The notes under the pieces: model-generated | The model's input: only the letters and a program-made list of their open reading frames with translations | The model's database searches: none | Told to the model about the DNA's origin: nothing | Shown here: positions 54,237 to 62,740 of the stretch, one piece after another | Numbering within the stretch: position 1 is the stretch's first letter | Layout: every line of letters starts with the position of its first letter | NCBI GenBank assembly: GCA_937889015.1 | Contig: CALARR010000362.1 | Location: 17,755 to 81,754 of the forward strand | Length of the DNA: 64,000 nt | Direction of reading: 5' to 3' | From: an uncultured Planctomycetales bacterium | Lineage (GTDB): Bacteria > Planctomycetota > Planctomycetia > Pirellulales > Thermoguttaceae | Position numbers and translations under genes: made by a program

Positions 54237-55229
54237 CTACGGGCCCCACTGGGGAACCTGAAAACCGGGCACCTTGAATTCCGCCGGGCCCTTGGACATC
54301 GTCTGATCCGTGGTGGCCCCAACCCGGACGTTGCCCCCTAGGCCATCGCTGGAGCCATGGCCGACTCCAGCAGCACTTGCCGGAACAACTGCTTGCGGGC
54401 CCGTTGGGCTCGGCGTCTCTCTCTTGTCCGGCGAAGAAGAGCCGCGATTCGGCTGGCTGCGAACGGCCGATACGCCGGAATCGCGTATGCGACGGGCGAC
54501 TTCAGCCGGCGGTTCCGCAAAGTAGGCCTCTGCGGCAACAGATACTTCCCCTAGATTCGGCTGGTTCTGTTCCCCCGGACTGATCAAGGGAATTGAGAGC
54601 TTGTCGCCACCGAAACGCGTTCCGTCGAAGATCTTCCCACGGCGGAAAGGCCCCGCCCCAAACACCCAGACGGCCTTGGCCGAACTCTCGCCGGGCACCG
54701 TCCCCGATTGCCACACCGGACGCCCTGAGTGACGGTTGTACGCAAACAATCCGATTTTCGCCACTGCCCGCTGGTCCGTCTTCTTGGCCAGGGCCAACTC
54801 GGGAACCTGGGCATTTGCTGGCCCGGCAGTGAATAGTCCTGTGGGCACGGTGGTTGCCGGTATGCCCAGCATGACGTCATGGCGATCGGTGCCCAACGCC
54901 CCCACCCGAATCTCCAATATGTAGTCCGCATCCTCCAACTCGGACATCAGAATACAGCCGCTGGCCAGGGCATGCTGGCGAATCGAACCAATCAGGTACT
55001 CCGCGTCCGTCACTCCTTTGAGATGCGACGTCTCCAAATACACCTGCTTGCCGGCCAAAGCCCGCAGTTCATAGGAACTCACGACGCGATCGATGGCGTC
55101 GGAGATCAGGAGTTGCTCGGTGGCCGTGCGAGCCGTGTCGCTCCACTTGGTCGTGCCACAGCCAACCAGCAGCGCCACGAGAATGACCACCAGCAGCAGG
55201 CACGTCTGATCTAGCCGCCTCCACCCCAT
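54237..55229 (-). CDS. DUF6655-type lipoprotein
   Basis: A 330-aa lipoprotein: signal 'CLLLVVILVALLVGCGTTK' with lipobox LVGC (Cys ~24). AGAGGGA lies 6 bases before ATG 55229. The region after the lipobox, 'WSDTARTATEQLLISDAIDRVV', followed by 'GKQVYLETSHLKG' and 'ILEIRVGALGTDRHDVMLGI', matches planctomycete lipoproteins I know as DUF6655. The C-terminal ~100 residues are Ser/Pro/Gly-rich. Function unknown; probably an outer-membrane or periplasmic component. Confidence 0.75.
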   Translation of the reverse strand: MGWRRLDQTCLLLVVILVALLVGCGTTKWSDTARTATEQLLISDAIDRVVSSYELRALAGKQVYLETSHLKGVTDAEYLIGSIRQHALASGCILMSELEDADYILEIRVGALGTDRHDVMLGIPATTVPTGLFTAGPANAQVPELALAKKTDQRAVAKIGLFAYNRHSGRPVWQSGTVPGESSAKAVWVFGAGPFRRGKIFDGTRFGGDKLSIPLISPGEQNQPNLGEVSVAAEAYFAEPPAEVARRIRDSGVSAVRSQPNRGSSSPDKRETPSPTGPQAVVPASAAGVGHGSSDGLGGNVRVGATTDQTMSKGPAEFKVPGFQVPQWGP

Positions 55230-55957
55230 TACAGTCCCTCTATCGATTGCGATTTACCGATCCATGGCGCCCGACTACCCCAATCTCGTCTCTCCAGGCT
55301 TTCACGGTACGGGTCGGTCCAAACCATCAGCAAGACAAAAATCAAGCTGCTTCATCCGTGTTGTGGGAAGTCCCTGCCCAGGTCCTCCTGAGAGCAGCGA
55401 AGGATCTATTCTTCGCTCCTTAGAAGGACTGAGATCAGGCCTTCTGCCGCAGCAGAGACTCATCCGGTCGGCGGCCCACGGCCGCCTTGAAAGGGGCCGA
55501 ATTATAGCCGAATCGGGCCGGCTGCGAATGCTGATTTGCGCCAAACGAGTTGCCCGATACGCCACCATTGCCCCGTCGCAGCCAGAAACCCCACCCGCCG
55601 CAAACACCCCAGGCTGCCAGCCCGTTGGGATCGAATGATGGGGCAACTGCGCCAAGGGCCTATCCCAGAACCATCGTCGCCGCGCCACCCACCGCGTGGC
55701 GGCAGAGAGTTGCCTCGATCATCCGGGGTCCGCCACAAGACGGGACCGAGCTCCTCCGCTCGTGGAGCCCCAGCGGCGAGTCGCGAGTTAACAGCAGTCG
55801 TCCCTTTCCTGGGGCTCTTCATGCTGCTCCTGGCAGCGGCCATCCTCGGAAGCCCGCCAACGACTGCAGCGCGGAGACCACCAGCCCCGCCCTCACGTCG
55901 TGCTGAGCCACGGTTCAGGGCCCCGCGTTCGGCTGTCGCTTCGAACGCCTGGGATGA
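55230..55957. other. 728-base gene-free region
   Basis: No gene I can support. On the + strand, one open frame (55536-56009) includes 'AASRELTAVVPFLGLFMLLL', which looks superficially like the N-terminal helix of TadE-type pilus proteins, but the rest of that frame is basic/Pro-rich and partly antisense to the next gene. Confidence 0.4.
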
Positions 55958-58345
55958 TCAGCGACGCGTTTCTATCGGCGTCGTGCCCCCCGATGCTGGC
56001 GGGACGTAACCCTGATGCAAGTTGCCAGGGGTGGAACCGGTGTTCGGGGCGGGGATCGGCCCATGACGTTCCGCAGTGCGAATCGCCTCCGTTCCGGCCG
56101 AGTCTGTATCGGCGATGAAGAAGTGGGTTGTCTCTTCGCTCACCAACCGTGTGCCCAGCGGTCGGCAGTGCAATTCCGTGCGGCAGATGTGACTGCCGGC
56201 GGTCTGCGCTCGGGCCACTACTTTCAGACGCATCTCCTTGCCGGCAGGCAACACCGGGATCGTTTGAAACGCCACCTGCCCCAGACTGATGCGATGTGCC
56301 CCGCCTTCCACGGAAACCGGCTCGATGCCTTGGGAGAAGTAGACGGCGACGTCGATTTCCGCAGCGCTCTTCGTGCCACGATTGCGGATTCGCAGTTCGT
56401 ACTGCGCCTCTTCCCCCACGGCCACGGGCCCTATTGGATCCACCAGGTCCATCACCAGATCGGCAATCGCCTCGACTTGCGTAGTCGCTACAGCCGAAGC
56501 GTTCAATTCTTCGCCAGACGTGGCATTGAACTCTATCTTGCAGGGCCCCGGCTCACTGAGCATGCACTTGGCATCCAGCAGCCGTTCGGCGGCCGGGTTC
56601 AGCATATCTAGCTTCCAGATGACCTGCTTCTTGTCGGCATCCAACTTCCCATCATCGCTGGCCGACAGAAGCTTGGCGCCTGCCGGCAGCAAGGCCGTGA
56701 TCCTGACATCGTGCGCTGGAGCCGTGCCCGGATTGGTCACACGCAACCGGTAATGCGCCACGGCGTCGACGTATTGGAACTTGGGCGCCGCGGCATCAAC
56801 TCGAAGATCCGCCCGACGTACCACAACCGGCTCGTTCAATTCGGCCCGCGCGCCGCCATCACACTGGACTTCGACCTTCATGGTCAGAGTGCCCGCCTGA
56901 CGAGCGGTGAGTTCGACCTCGATCGAGCGTTCCTGGCCGGCCGCGACCGTGCCGAAGTTGTGGCTCGCCGCAGCCTGCTCCGTGGCCCCCAACGGCTGCA
57001 GCTTGATGACCACGTTCTCGGCGTCCCCCGTGCCGACATTCGAGACCTTCAGGCGATACAGTTCGCGTTTGCCATACAACACGTCGCGCGGACCATCCAT
57101 ATTCAAGGTCAGCTTCGGCTCTTGCACCTCGATCACCGTCTGTGTGGCCACTTGCTTGTAGTCCCACTTGATGGCCAGGTCAAAGGGGCGGCTTTCCAAC
57201 GGCTTGATCCGCAGCACCAATCGCTCCCGAGATCGCGAGTCCAGATGGCCCAACTTCCACTGAAACTGCCGAGCCCCCTGCCCCATCGGCACCACCTGCG
57301 TCGCCCCGACGCTGACCTCCGCACCGAGCACCTCGGCCGAGGCCGGTAGACTCACAAAGACGATCAACTCCTCGGCGGCAACCTCGCCCGAATTGTTGAG
57401 CGTCACCTCATACACCGATTCCTTGCCCACCGCGATCTTCTGCGGCCCAATGGTCTCGACGCTCAGGTTTGGACTCTGCCGGCTTAGTAGCACGCCCCGG
57501 CCCGGCGATTCACCCTTCTTGGCCGAGAACGTGGAGGCCGATGCGTTCGTGGCCTGAGGCACGATCGGCGAACTGATCGGTCGCGCGGAGGGACCTGACA
57601 CGCTCTGAGCCGTATCGCGGCTCTCCGCCGCACGAAGCGCGTTGCTGGTCCGCGGAGCAGGCGTGGCACGCGCTGGCGTCAATAGCGACTCGGTCAGCGG
57701 AGACACCGAGGCCGACGAGCGACCGTTGCCCAAGGTAGTGCTGCGCGCAGCAATCTCCGGAACTTCAACCTTCGAAGCCGGTGTCGGAGCGGGCGTCGGC
57801 GCCGGCGTGGGCCGATTCTTCTCCTGTTCACTGAACACCGAATCGCGGAATGAGTTCATCCTCTGATGCAGAGGCGCCGCATCGCGACTGGTGGGCTCAG
57901 AGTCTGCTCCGCCGGCGGTCCTCTCCACCGAACTGGAATCGGCCGTAGCGATCGCCCGCCGCACCGATGGAGCCTCCGAACGCGCCGCGGCGGTCGTGTC
58001 GCTCTTCTCCAAGTCGGACGACGATACTACCGCCGGTCGGGTCGTCGTTCGAGCCGCCGGACGCGCGCTGGCGTCAGAGTACGGATTACGCTCATAGCTG
58101 GTGGTGTCGGACGGTACCGGCCGGCGACTCCCCTGGGAACTCGAATCGCTGCGATTCGCAGCCGTCGGCCGGGCTTGGCTCGTGGTCGGTCGCCCCCCCA
58201 ACAGCGTCCGACCGAAATTCTCCATTCGGTCAGCCAGCGTCGGACCCTCCGAACTGCTGGATTGCGACTGTTGGCTCTTCGCCGGACCGGCTGTGAGGAC
58301 GATGGCCAGCACAACGATTGTCGGGGCGATCGATTGACGAAGCAT
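55958..58345 (-). CDS. Secreted DUF11-repeat envelope protein
   Basis: A 795-aa secreted protein, start ATG 58345 (AGGAA upstream) with signal 'TIVVLAIVLTAGPAKS'. Residues ~25-290 are a low-complexity Ser/Thr/Arg/Pro region. Residues ~300-750 contain about four Ig-like DUF11 repeats, each with a 'VGKESVYEVTLNNSGEVAAEEL'-type opening and 'LPAGAKLLSASDDGKLD'-type end. Such proteins form adhesive or structural layers in planctomycete cell walls. The C-terminus is a short Pro/Gly tail ending near PIETRR. Confidence 0.85.
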   Translation of the reverse strand: MLRQSIAPTIVVLAIVLTAGPAKSQQSQSSSSEGPTLADRMENFGRTLLGGRPTTSQARPTAANRSDSSSQGSRRPVPSDTTSYERNPYSDASARPAARTTTRPAVVSSSDLEKSDTTAAARSEAPSVRRAIATADSSSVERTAGGADSEPTSRDAAPLHQRMNSFRDSVFSEQEKNRPTPAPTPAPTPASKVEVPEIAARSTTLGNGRSSASVSPLTESLLTPARATPAPRTSNALRAAESRDTAQSVSGPSARPISSPIVPQATNASASTFSAKKGESPGRGVLLSRQSPNLSVETIGPQKIAVGKESVYEVTLNNSGEVAAEELIVFVSLPASAEVLGAEVSVGATQVVPMGQGARQFQWKLGHLDSRSRERLVLRIKPLESRPFDLAIKWDYKQVATQTVIEVQEPKLTLNMDGPRDVLYGKRELYRLKVSNVGTGDAENVVIKLQPLGATEQAAASHNFGTVAAGQERSIEVELTARQAGTLTMKVEVQCDGGARAELNEPVVVRRADLRVDAAAPKFQYVDAVAHYRLRVTNPGTAPAHDVRITALLPAGAKLLSASDDGKLDADKKQVIWKLDMLNPAAERLLDAKCMLSEPGPCKIEFNATSGEELNASAVATTQVEAIADLVMDLVDPIGPVAVGEEAQYELRIRNRGTKSAAEIDVAVYFSQGIEPVSVEGGAHRISLGQVAFQTIPVLPAGKEMRLKVVARAQTAGSHICRTELHCRPLGTRLVSEETTHFFIADTDSAGTEAIRTAERHGPIPAPNTGSTPGNLHQGYVPPASGGTTPIETRR

Positions 58346-58687
58346 GGCGCGTTCCTGAACCAGGAAATCGAAGTTCACACAGACTCTCGTTATGGGTATC
58401 GGACGAATCGATTTTGGCGGTTTAGGGGAGATTTCTGATTCGACAAGATATTTCGCCCCTGCCGAAGAAACTCGCAAATCCAATCAGGCAAATGGCGTAT
58501 TGTGGAGAGGTTTTGATACCTGCCGTTCCGGTGATGTGGGAATACAGGGCAATCCGCGCAAACTGGACGGAGGCAAATCGAGGGACGGCCCCAGAAACGT
58601 CGGGCCGCAGAAGGCGATCTGCCCCCAATCGCCATCCACCTCCGCAGGTGCGGTCATCCCGCTCCAACTGCCATTCGCGGCCACCGA
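58346..58687. other. Spacer between DUF11 gene and kinase gene
   Basis: 342 bases, AT-richer next to the DUF11 start (58390-58520), where its promoter should be; I cannot fix the boxes. No gene is supported. Confidence 0.45.
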
Positions 58688-60379
58688 CTACGGCGTCGAA
58701 CGTCCATAGAAGGTGCTCAACGTCCGCACGCGGTGGACCAGATAAGACACCAGGGCCCCCGTGACCAACAGGGCCGCGGCAAAAATGACATGCCGGTCGA
58801 ATCGCGCGTCGAAGCCCTCTTGCAGCGCGCACCGCCGCCCGTAGAAATCGGCCACCAGGATCGAGTACGACAGCAGCGACAGACCGGTCATGTACCACAC
58901 AAAGCGCACCCGGAACCACATCGCTGAACCAACAATCAGCAGCGGATAGGCAACGACCAGGGGGCTGGCGACGCCATTGCCCACGAAGAGCAATGCCAAC
59001 AAGAGCGCGGCGTCGAGCGTGCCCCACGCCAATTGGGCAGACATCGCCCACACCCCCTGCGTCTCCAATAGCTGGCAGATCACCGAACACACGGCCCATA
59101 GCCCGGCCAGCACCGAAACCTCGATATGGAACTTGCGGTCCACGCCGCCCACGCCGTAGTTCACCATCTCGATCAAGTAAAACAGCGATAGGGCGCCCAA
59201 CCGCGCGCTCAAGGCTGGCTGTTGGCGCGTCCATCGCAGGAACCATTGCCCCACACTCGGCGGACGCAACTGCAGCGGCTCGCCACGCAGGAATCGTTCC
59301 AGATCGTCGGCCAAGGCGCCCGCCGACGCGTAACGATCCTCCGGCGATTTGCTCAGGCATTTCCGGCAGATCATTTCCAGCAACCGCGGCACGCTTGGAT
59401 TCAGGCTGCGCGGGGCGGCAGGCTCGCTGCTCAGGACCTGGATCACAACGTCCAGGGGATTATCCGCCTTGAACGGTGGTTGCCTTGTCAGCAATTCGTA
59501 GAGCATGGCGCCCAGGCTATAGATGTCGCTGGCGGGGCCAATCCGCTCGCTCTGCCCGGAAGCCTGCTCCGGCGACATGTACGAAGGCGTTCCGGCAATC
59601 ACACCCGTCGTGGTGGCCTGCGATCCTGGGGCAAAAACCTTGGCCAGTCCGAAATCCGTCACGTAGGGGCGGCCTTCGGCATCCAACAGAATATTCGAGG
59701 GCTTGAGATCTCGATGCACGATCTCCTGGCGGTGCAGATGCTCTACGGCCCGTGCAACACCGGCCAGCAGTTGCACTGCGGTCGGCAAGTCGAGCGTGCC
59801 CCGTGCCAGACGTTGCGCCAGGCTCTCCCCCTCCACATACTCCATGGTGAAGTAGTGCTGGCCGTGGATCTGCCCCACTTCGTGAATGTGGACAATGTGG
59901 GGATGCCGCAGCCGCGCTGCCGCCTTGGCTTCGACCTGAAAACGTCGCACATGCTCGGCCGACGCCAAATGTGTGGCCAGAACCATCTTCAGGGCCACAA
60001 TCCGTTCCAAGTCCTTCTGACGCGCCTTGTAGACAACCCCCATCCCCCCGCGCCCAATCTCCTCCAACAATTCATACTGTCCAAATGGTCGCGGCAACAA
60101 CTCGCCTGGCGCGGCAACCGTCGCCCCCGTCGCCGAATCGGCAGCCCCGCCCTCGGCCGCCCGCACAGCATCACTTACCACCGGCAGCGGCGTGCCGGAT
60201 CCCTTCACCGCCGATTCGGGCGCGATCTGCTCCAAGGCCTCCAGGCAGTCCAGGGCCGATTTCAACTCGGGGTGCTGCGCAAGCAGCCTGTCGCGCGCCG
60301 GCCGTTGGCCAGCCTGCAAACGGCTGAGGTAGTTGTCCAGCAATTGCGCCAGTTGGGGATCGTCGGGCAGTAGACTCAT
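58688..60379 (-). CDS. Ser/Thr protein kinase with C-terminal membrane domain
   Basis: A 563-aa Hanks-type kinase, start ATG 60379 inside an ATGA overlap with the sigma-factor stop. The N-terminal ~95 residues are helical and hydrophilic. Kinase domain ~101-375: 'IGRGGMGVVYKARQ' glycine loop, Lys131 in 'VALKMVL', 'IVHRDLKPSNILLD' HRD loop, 'VTDFGLAKVF', 'GTPSYMSPEQASG'. The C-terminal ~165 residues contain about six hydrophobic segments ('VLAGLWAVCSVICQLL', 'AALLLALLFVGNGV', 'FAAALLVTGALVSYLV'). Coupled translation with an ECF sigma factor implies joint signalling. Confidence 0.93.
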   Translation of the reverse strand: MSLLPDDPQLAQLLDNYLSRLQAGQRPARDRLLAQHPELKSALDCLEALEQIAPESAVKGSGTPLPVVSDAVRAAEGGAADSATGATVAAPGELLPRPFGQYELLEEIGRGGMGVVYKARQKDLERIVALKMVLATHLASAEHVRRFQVEAKAAARLRHPHIVHIHEVGQIHGQHYFTMEYVEGESLAQRLARGTLDLPTAVQLLAGVARAVEHLHRQEIVHRDLKPSNILLDAEGRPYVTDFGLAKVFAPGSQATTTGVIAGTPSYMSPEQASGQSERIGPASDIYSLGAMLYELLTRQPPFKADNPLDVVIQVLSSEPAAPRSLNPSVPRLLEMICRKCLSKSPEDRYASAGALADDLERFLRGEPLQLRPPSVGQWFLRWTRQQPALSARLGALSLFYLIEMVNYGVGGVDRKFHIEVSVLAGLWAVCSVICQLLETQGVWAMSAQLAWGTLDAALLLALLFVGNGVASPLVVAYPLLIVGSAMWFRVRFVWYMTGLSLLSYSILVADFYGRRCALQEGFDARFDRHVIFAAALLVTGALVSYLVHRVRTLSTFYGRSTP

Positions 60380-60972
60380 ACGTCCTCGGCCAGCATTTCC
60401 TGCAACCGCTTGATGGCCCGCATCCACAGCATTTGCACTGCCGGACGCGATCGGCCCATCCGCTCGGCGACCTCGTTGAAGGGCAGTCGCTGCAGATTGC
60501 GGAGCATCACAACTTCTTGATAATCCGCCGGCAGTTGTTCCATCGCCGCGGCCATCCGCAGTTCGGCGTCCTGCTGCAGAAACTCTTGGCTCGGCGTATC
60601 CCCCGGGGCAGCCGGTTCCAGCACTCCGAAGGCCTGCGTGTCGTCCACGTTGCGAAACGGGACTTCACGCGCCGCGCCGCGTTTCGCAGTGCCCCGGTAA
60701 CTCCGAATCCAGTCGGCACAGTTGTGAGAGAGGATCCGCCGTAGCCAGCCGATCCACTCCTTTTCGCTCGCCCCCTGAAAGCGATGAAAGTCGCGATGCG
60801 CCTCCAGCATCGTCTGCTGAACCAGATCCGAAGCGTCGACCTTCACGCGCAGCCAGGTCTCCACCTGCGCCCGGGCCACCAGGCCCATATAGCTCCGCCC
60901 CAAGGCAAACAGCCGCTGTCGGCAGCTCTCGTCCCCTTCTTGGGCTCGGCGAATGATCTCATTGATGTCCAC
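60376..60972 (-). CDS. ECF-type sigma factor (kinase-linked)
   Basis: A 198-aa ECF sigma-70 protein, start GTG 60972 with GGAGG 10 bases upstream. Region 2 is at ~1-95 ('ASDLVQQTMLEAHRDFHRFQG', 'WLRRILSHNCADWIRSYRG'), a linker with Pro/Gly follows, and region 4 at ~135-195 carries the HTH ('LPADYQEVVMLRNLQRLPFNEVAERMGRS' region). No anti-sigma gene is near; the kinase gene overlaps its stop by four bases. Planctomycete ECF groups tied to Ser/Thr kinases may be controlled by phosphorylation. Confidence 0.93.
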   Translation of the reverse strand: MDINEIIRRAQEGDESCRQRLFALGRSYMGLVARAQVETWLRVKVDASDLVQQTMLEAHRDFHRFQGASEKEWIGWLRRILSHNCADWIRSYRGTAKRGAAREVPFRNVDDTQAFGVLEPAAPGDTPSQEFLQQDAELRMAAAMEQLPADYQEVVMLRNLQRLPFNEVAERMGRSRPAVQMLWMRAIKRLQEMLAEDV

Positions 60973-61029
60973 GTTCCTGGCCCTCCCGTCCCGCCGCCAT
61001 TCGTGCAACACCTGCCCGGCGATACGCGT

Positions 61030-61501
61030 CTATTCCCCCACTGGACCGTCCGCCGCCAATCGAGTCAAACGAGCACGAATCAGACCAATCCCCGTGTAAG
61101 TCCCCTGGGGGGTCACACCGCCGCTGTAATAGATACTGAAGGTGTCGTCGCCGGTCTCGTACATGACGTGCATCGCCATCGTCCGAGTAGGCCAGCCCCA
61201 AGGCTGTGGTCTTCTTGTCGTGCGGGCCGGCGCCGTCATAGTACATCCACAGGCGTCCATCGACCTTCAGCACGGTATCCACAATGAACCACTGCGATTC
61301 CCAGGTGCCTGGACACACTTGCAGAATGGGGTTCTCGGGATGGCGTTCAATCTGCGTCCAGCGGAAGGGAGGCGAGACCGCCTCCTCGCCTGCCGCCAGA
61401 CTCGACAACACAACCACCGCGCACAAAAGCCCCTGTGCTCCGACCACCGTGCGCAGATCCAGTCCCCTCCGCCTCCCAGCAACCGCAAGGCTTGGACACA
61501 T
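61030..61501 (-). pseudogene. Decayed secreted glycosidase-like (GH43/GH32-type propeller) gene
   Basis: From ATG 61501 a signal peptide (hydrophobic 'GAQGLLCAVVVLSSLAAG') is followed by 'HPENPILQVCPGTWES' and 'VDGRLWMYYDGAGPHDKKT', the first blades of a five-bladed-propeller glycosidase-like protein. Near 61172 the frame changes: the continuation is in another frame as 'MYETGDDTFSIYYSGG' and 'TYTGIGLIRARLTRL', then stops at 61030. Only the N- and C-terminal ends remain (about 155 codons); the middle is gone. Family naming is by texture and is uncertain. Confidence 0.7.
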
Positions 61502-61548
61502 CGGTGATTCCCCAAACTTGACGCCTGAGATGCAAGAAAACGCCAAGA

Positions 61549-62613
61549 TCAATCCTGGGGCGCTTCCCGCCGCACGGCCATGCCGCTCCCCTCCAGCACG
61601 ATTTCGAATCCCAAAGCCTCGATCATCCGATAGTCGTCGTCGGGCGGCTGTCCCTTCGTAGTCAGATAGTCACCCGCAAAGATCGAGTTGGCCGCGTACA
61701 GCCCCAGGGGCTGCAGCGGCCCCAAGTGCAGCTCGCGCCCGCCCGCGATCCGCAACTCGGCCTGCGGATTAGCCATCCGGAACAGGGCCAAGACCTTCAA
61801 GCAGTAACGCGGATTCAAGCGGCGCAGATGCTCGACCGGCGTGCCGGGCACGGGCATCAAGAAGTTGACCGGAGTGGCCTCGACACGCAACGCCGCCAAT
61901 CGCAGGGCCAGATCCACTACGTCCTGGTCCTCCTCGCCCATCCCCACAATCCCTCCACAGCAGATCTCCAGCCCGGCCTGACGGATGTTCTCCAGGGTGG
62001 CCAGACGCTCCTCGTAACCGTGCGTCGTGCAGATTCGCGAGTAGAATCGCTGGCTGGTGTTCAGGTTGTGGTTGATGCGGTCGACCCCGCAAGCCTTCAG
62101 TCGCCGCGCGTTTTCGGCGCTCAATAGACCGGTGGAGACGCAGATCCTCAGGGAAGGCTGCTGCTGGCCATGTAGTGGGTTCGCGTCTGCGCCGTCGGAA
62201 CGCTTGATGCGTCGGACCGCTTCCGCGATGATCTCCAAGTCACTCGCACTGGGAGCGCGGCCGGACGTGACAATACAGTACGTCCCCGCACCCCGTCGCG
62301 ACGCCTCGCAGGCCCCCGCCGCGATCTCCTCGGCCGGCAACATCGGATATTTCACGATCTCGGCCTGCGAGACGCGTGACTGTGAACAATAGCCACAGTC
62401 CTCTCCACAATGCCCACTCTTGGCATTGACCAGGAAATTCAAGTACACTCGATTACCGCAATACCGATACCGTACCCGATAAGCCGCCGCCAACAGATCC
62501 AACAGTTCGCTGTCGGGGCTGCGCAGGATGGCCAGCCCTTCCTCCGGCGTCAGGCAGTGACCGTCCAGGATTCGGTCGGCCAAGGAATTCCAATCAGATT
62601 GAGCGTGATTCAT
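61549..62613 (-). CDS. bioB: Biotin synthase
   Basis: A 354-aa radical SAM enzyme that inserts sulfur into dethiobiotin. The radical SAM cluster motif is 'SGHCGEDCGYCSQS' (CxxxCxxC). 'YLNFLVNAKSG', 'GICCGGIVGMGEEDQDVVDL'-like and 'INHNLNTSQRFYSRICTTH' are BioB segments; 'RIAGGREL' holds the Arg ligand of the [2Fe-2S] cluster. Start ATG 62613 (MNHAQS) is preferred over GTG/ATG 62631. No other bio gene is adjacent. Confidence 0.96.
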   Translation of the reverse strand: MNHAQSDWNSLADRILDGHCLTPEEGLAILRSPDSELLDLLAAAYRVRYRYCGNRVYLNFLVNAKSGHCGEDCGYCSQSRVSQAEIVKYPMLPAEEIAAGACEASRRGAGTYCIVTSGRAPSASDLEIIAEAVRRIKRSDGADANPLHGQQQPSLRICVSTGLLSAENARRLKACGVDRINHNLNTSQRFYSRICTTHGYEERLATLENIRQAGLEICCGGIVGMGEEDQDVVDLALRLAALRVEATPVNFLMPVPGTPVEHLRRLNPRYCLKVLALFRMANPQAELRIAGGRELHLGPLQPLGLYAANSIFAGDYLTTKGQPPDDDYRMIEALGFEIVLEGSGMAVRREAPQD

Positions 62614-62740
62614 GCCCGCTATTGTACCCAACTCTCGGGCGGCGCGAATCGGGCCCCCGCTGGCTCACCCGGCCCTCCCAAACCGGTCTGACTACATCTA
62701 ACCCAGACACCCGAATCCCCAATCCCTGATCCCTGCTCCC

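Noticed and set aside
55502..55843. Open minus-strand frames in the 55.2-56.0 kb gap
   Set aside because: Low-complexity Arg/Pro/Gly text, mutually overlapping frames on both strands, no ribosome site and no motif.
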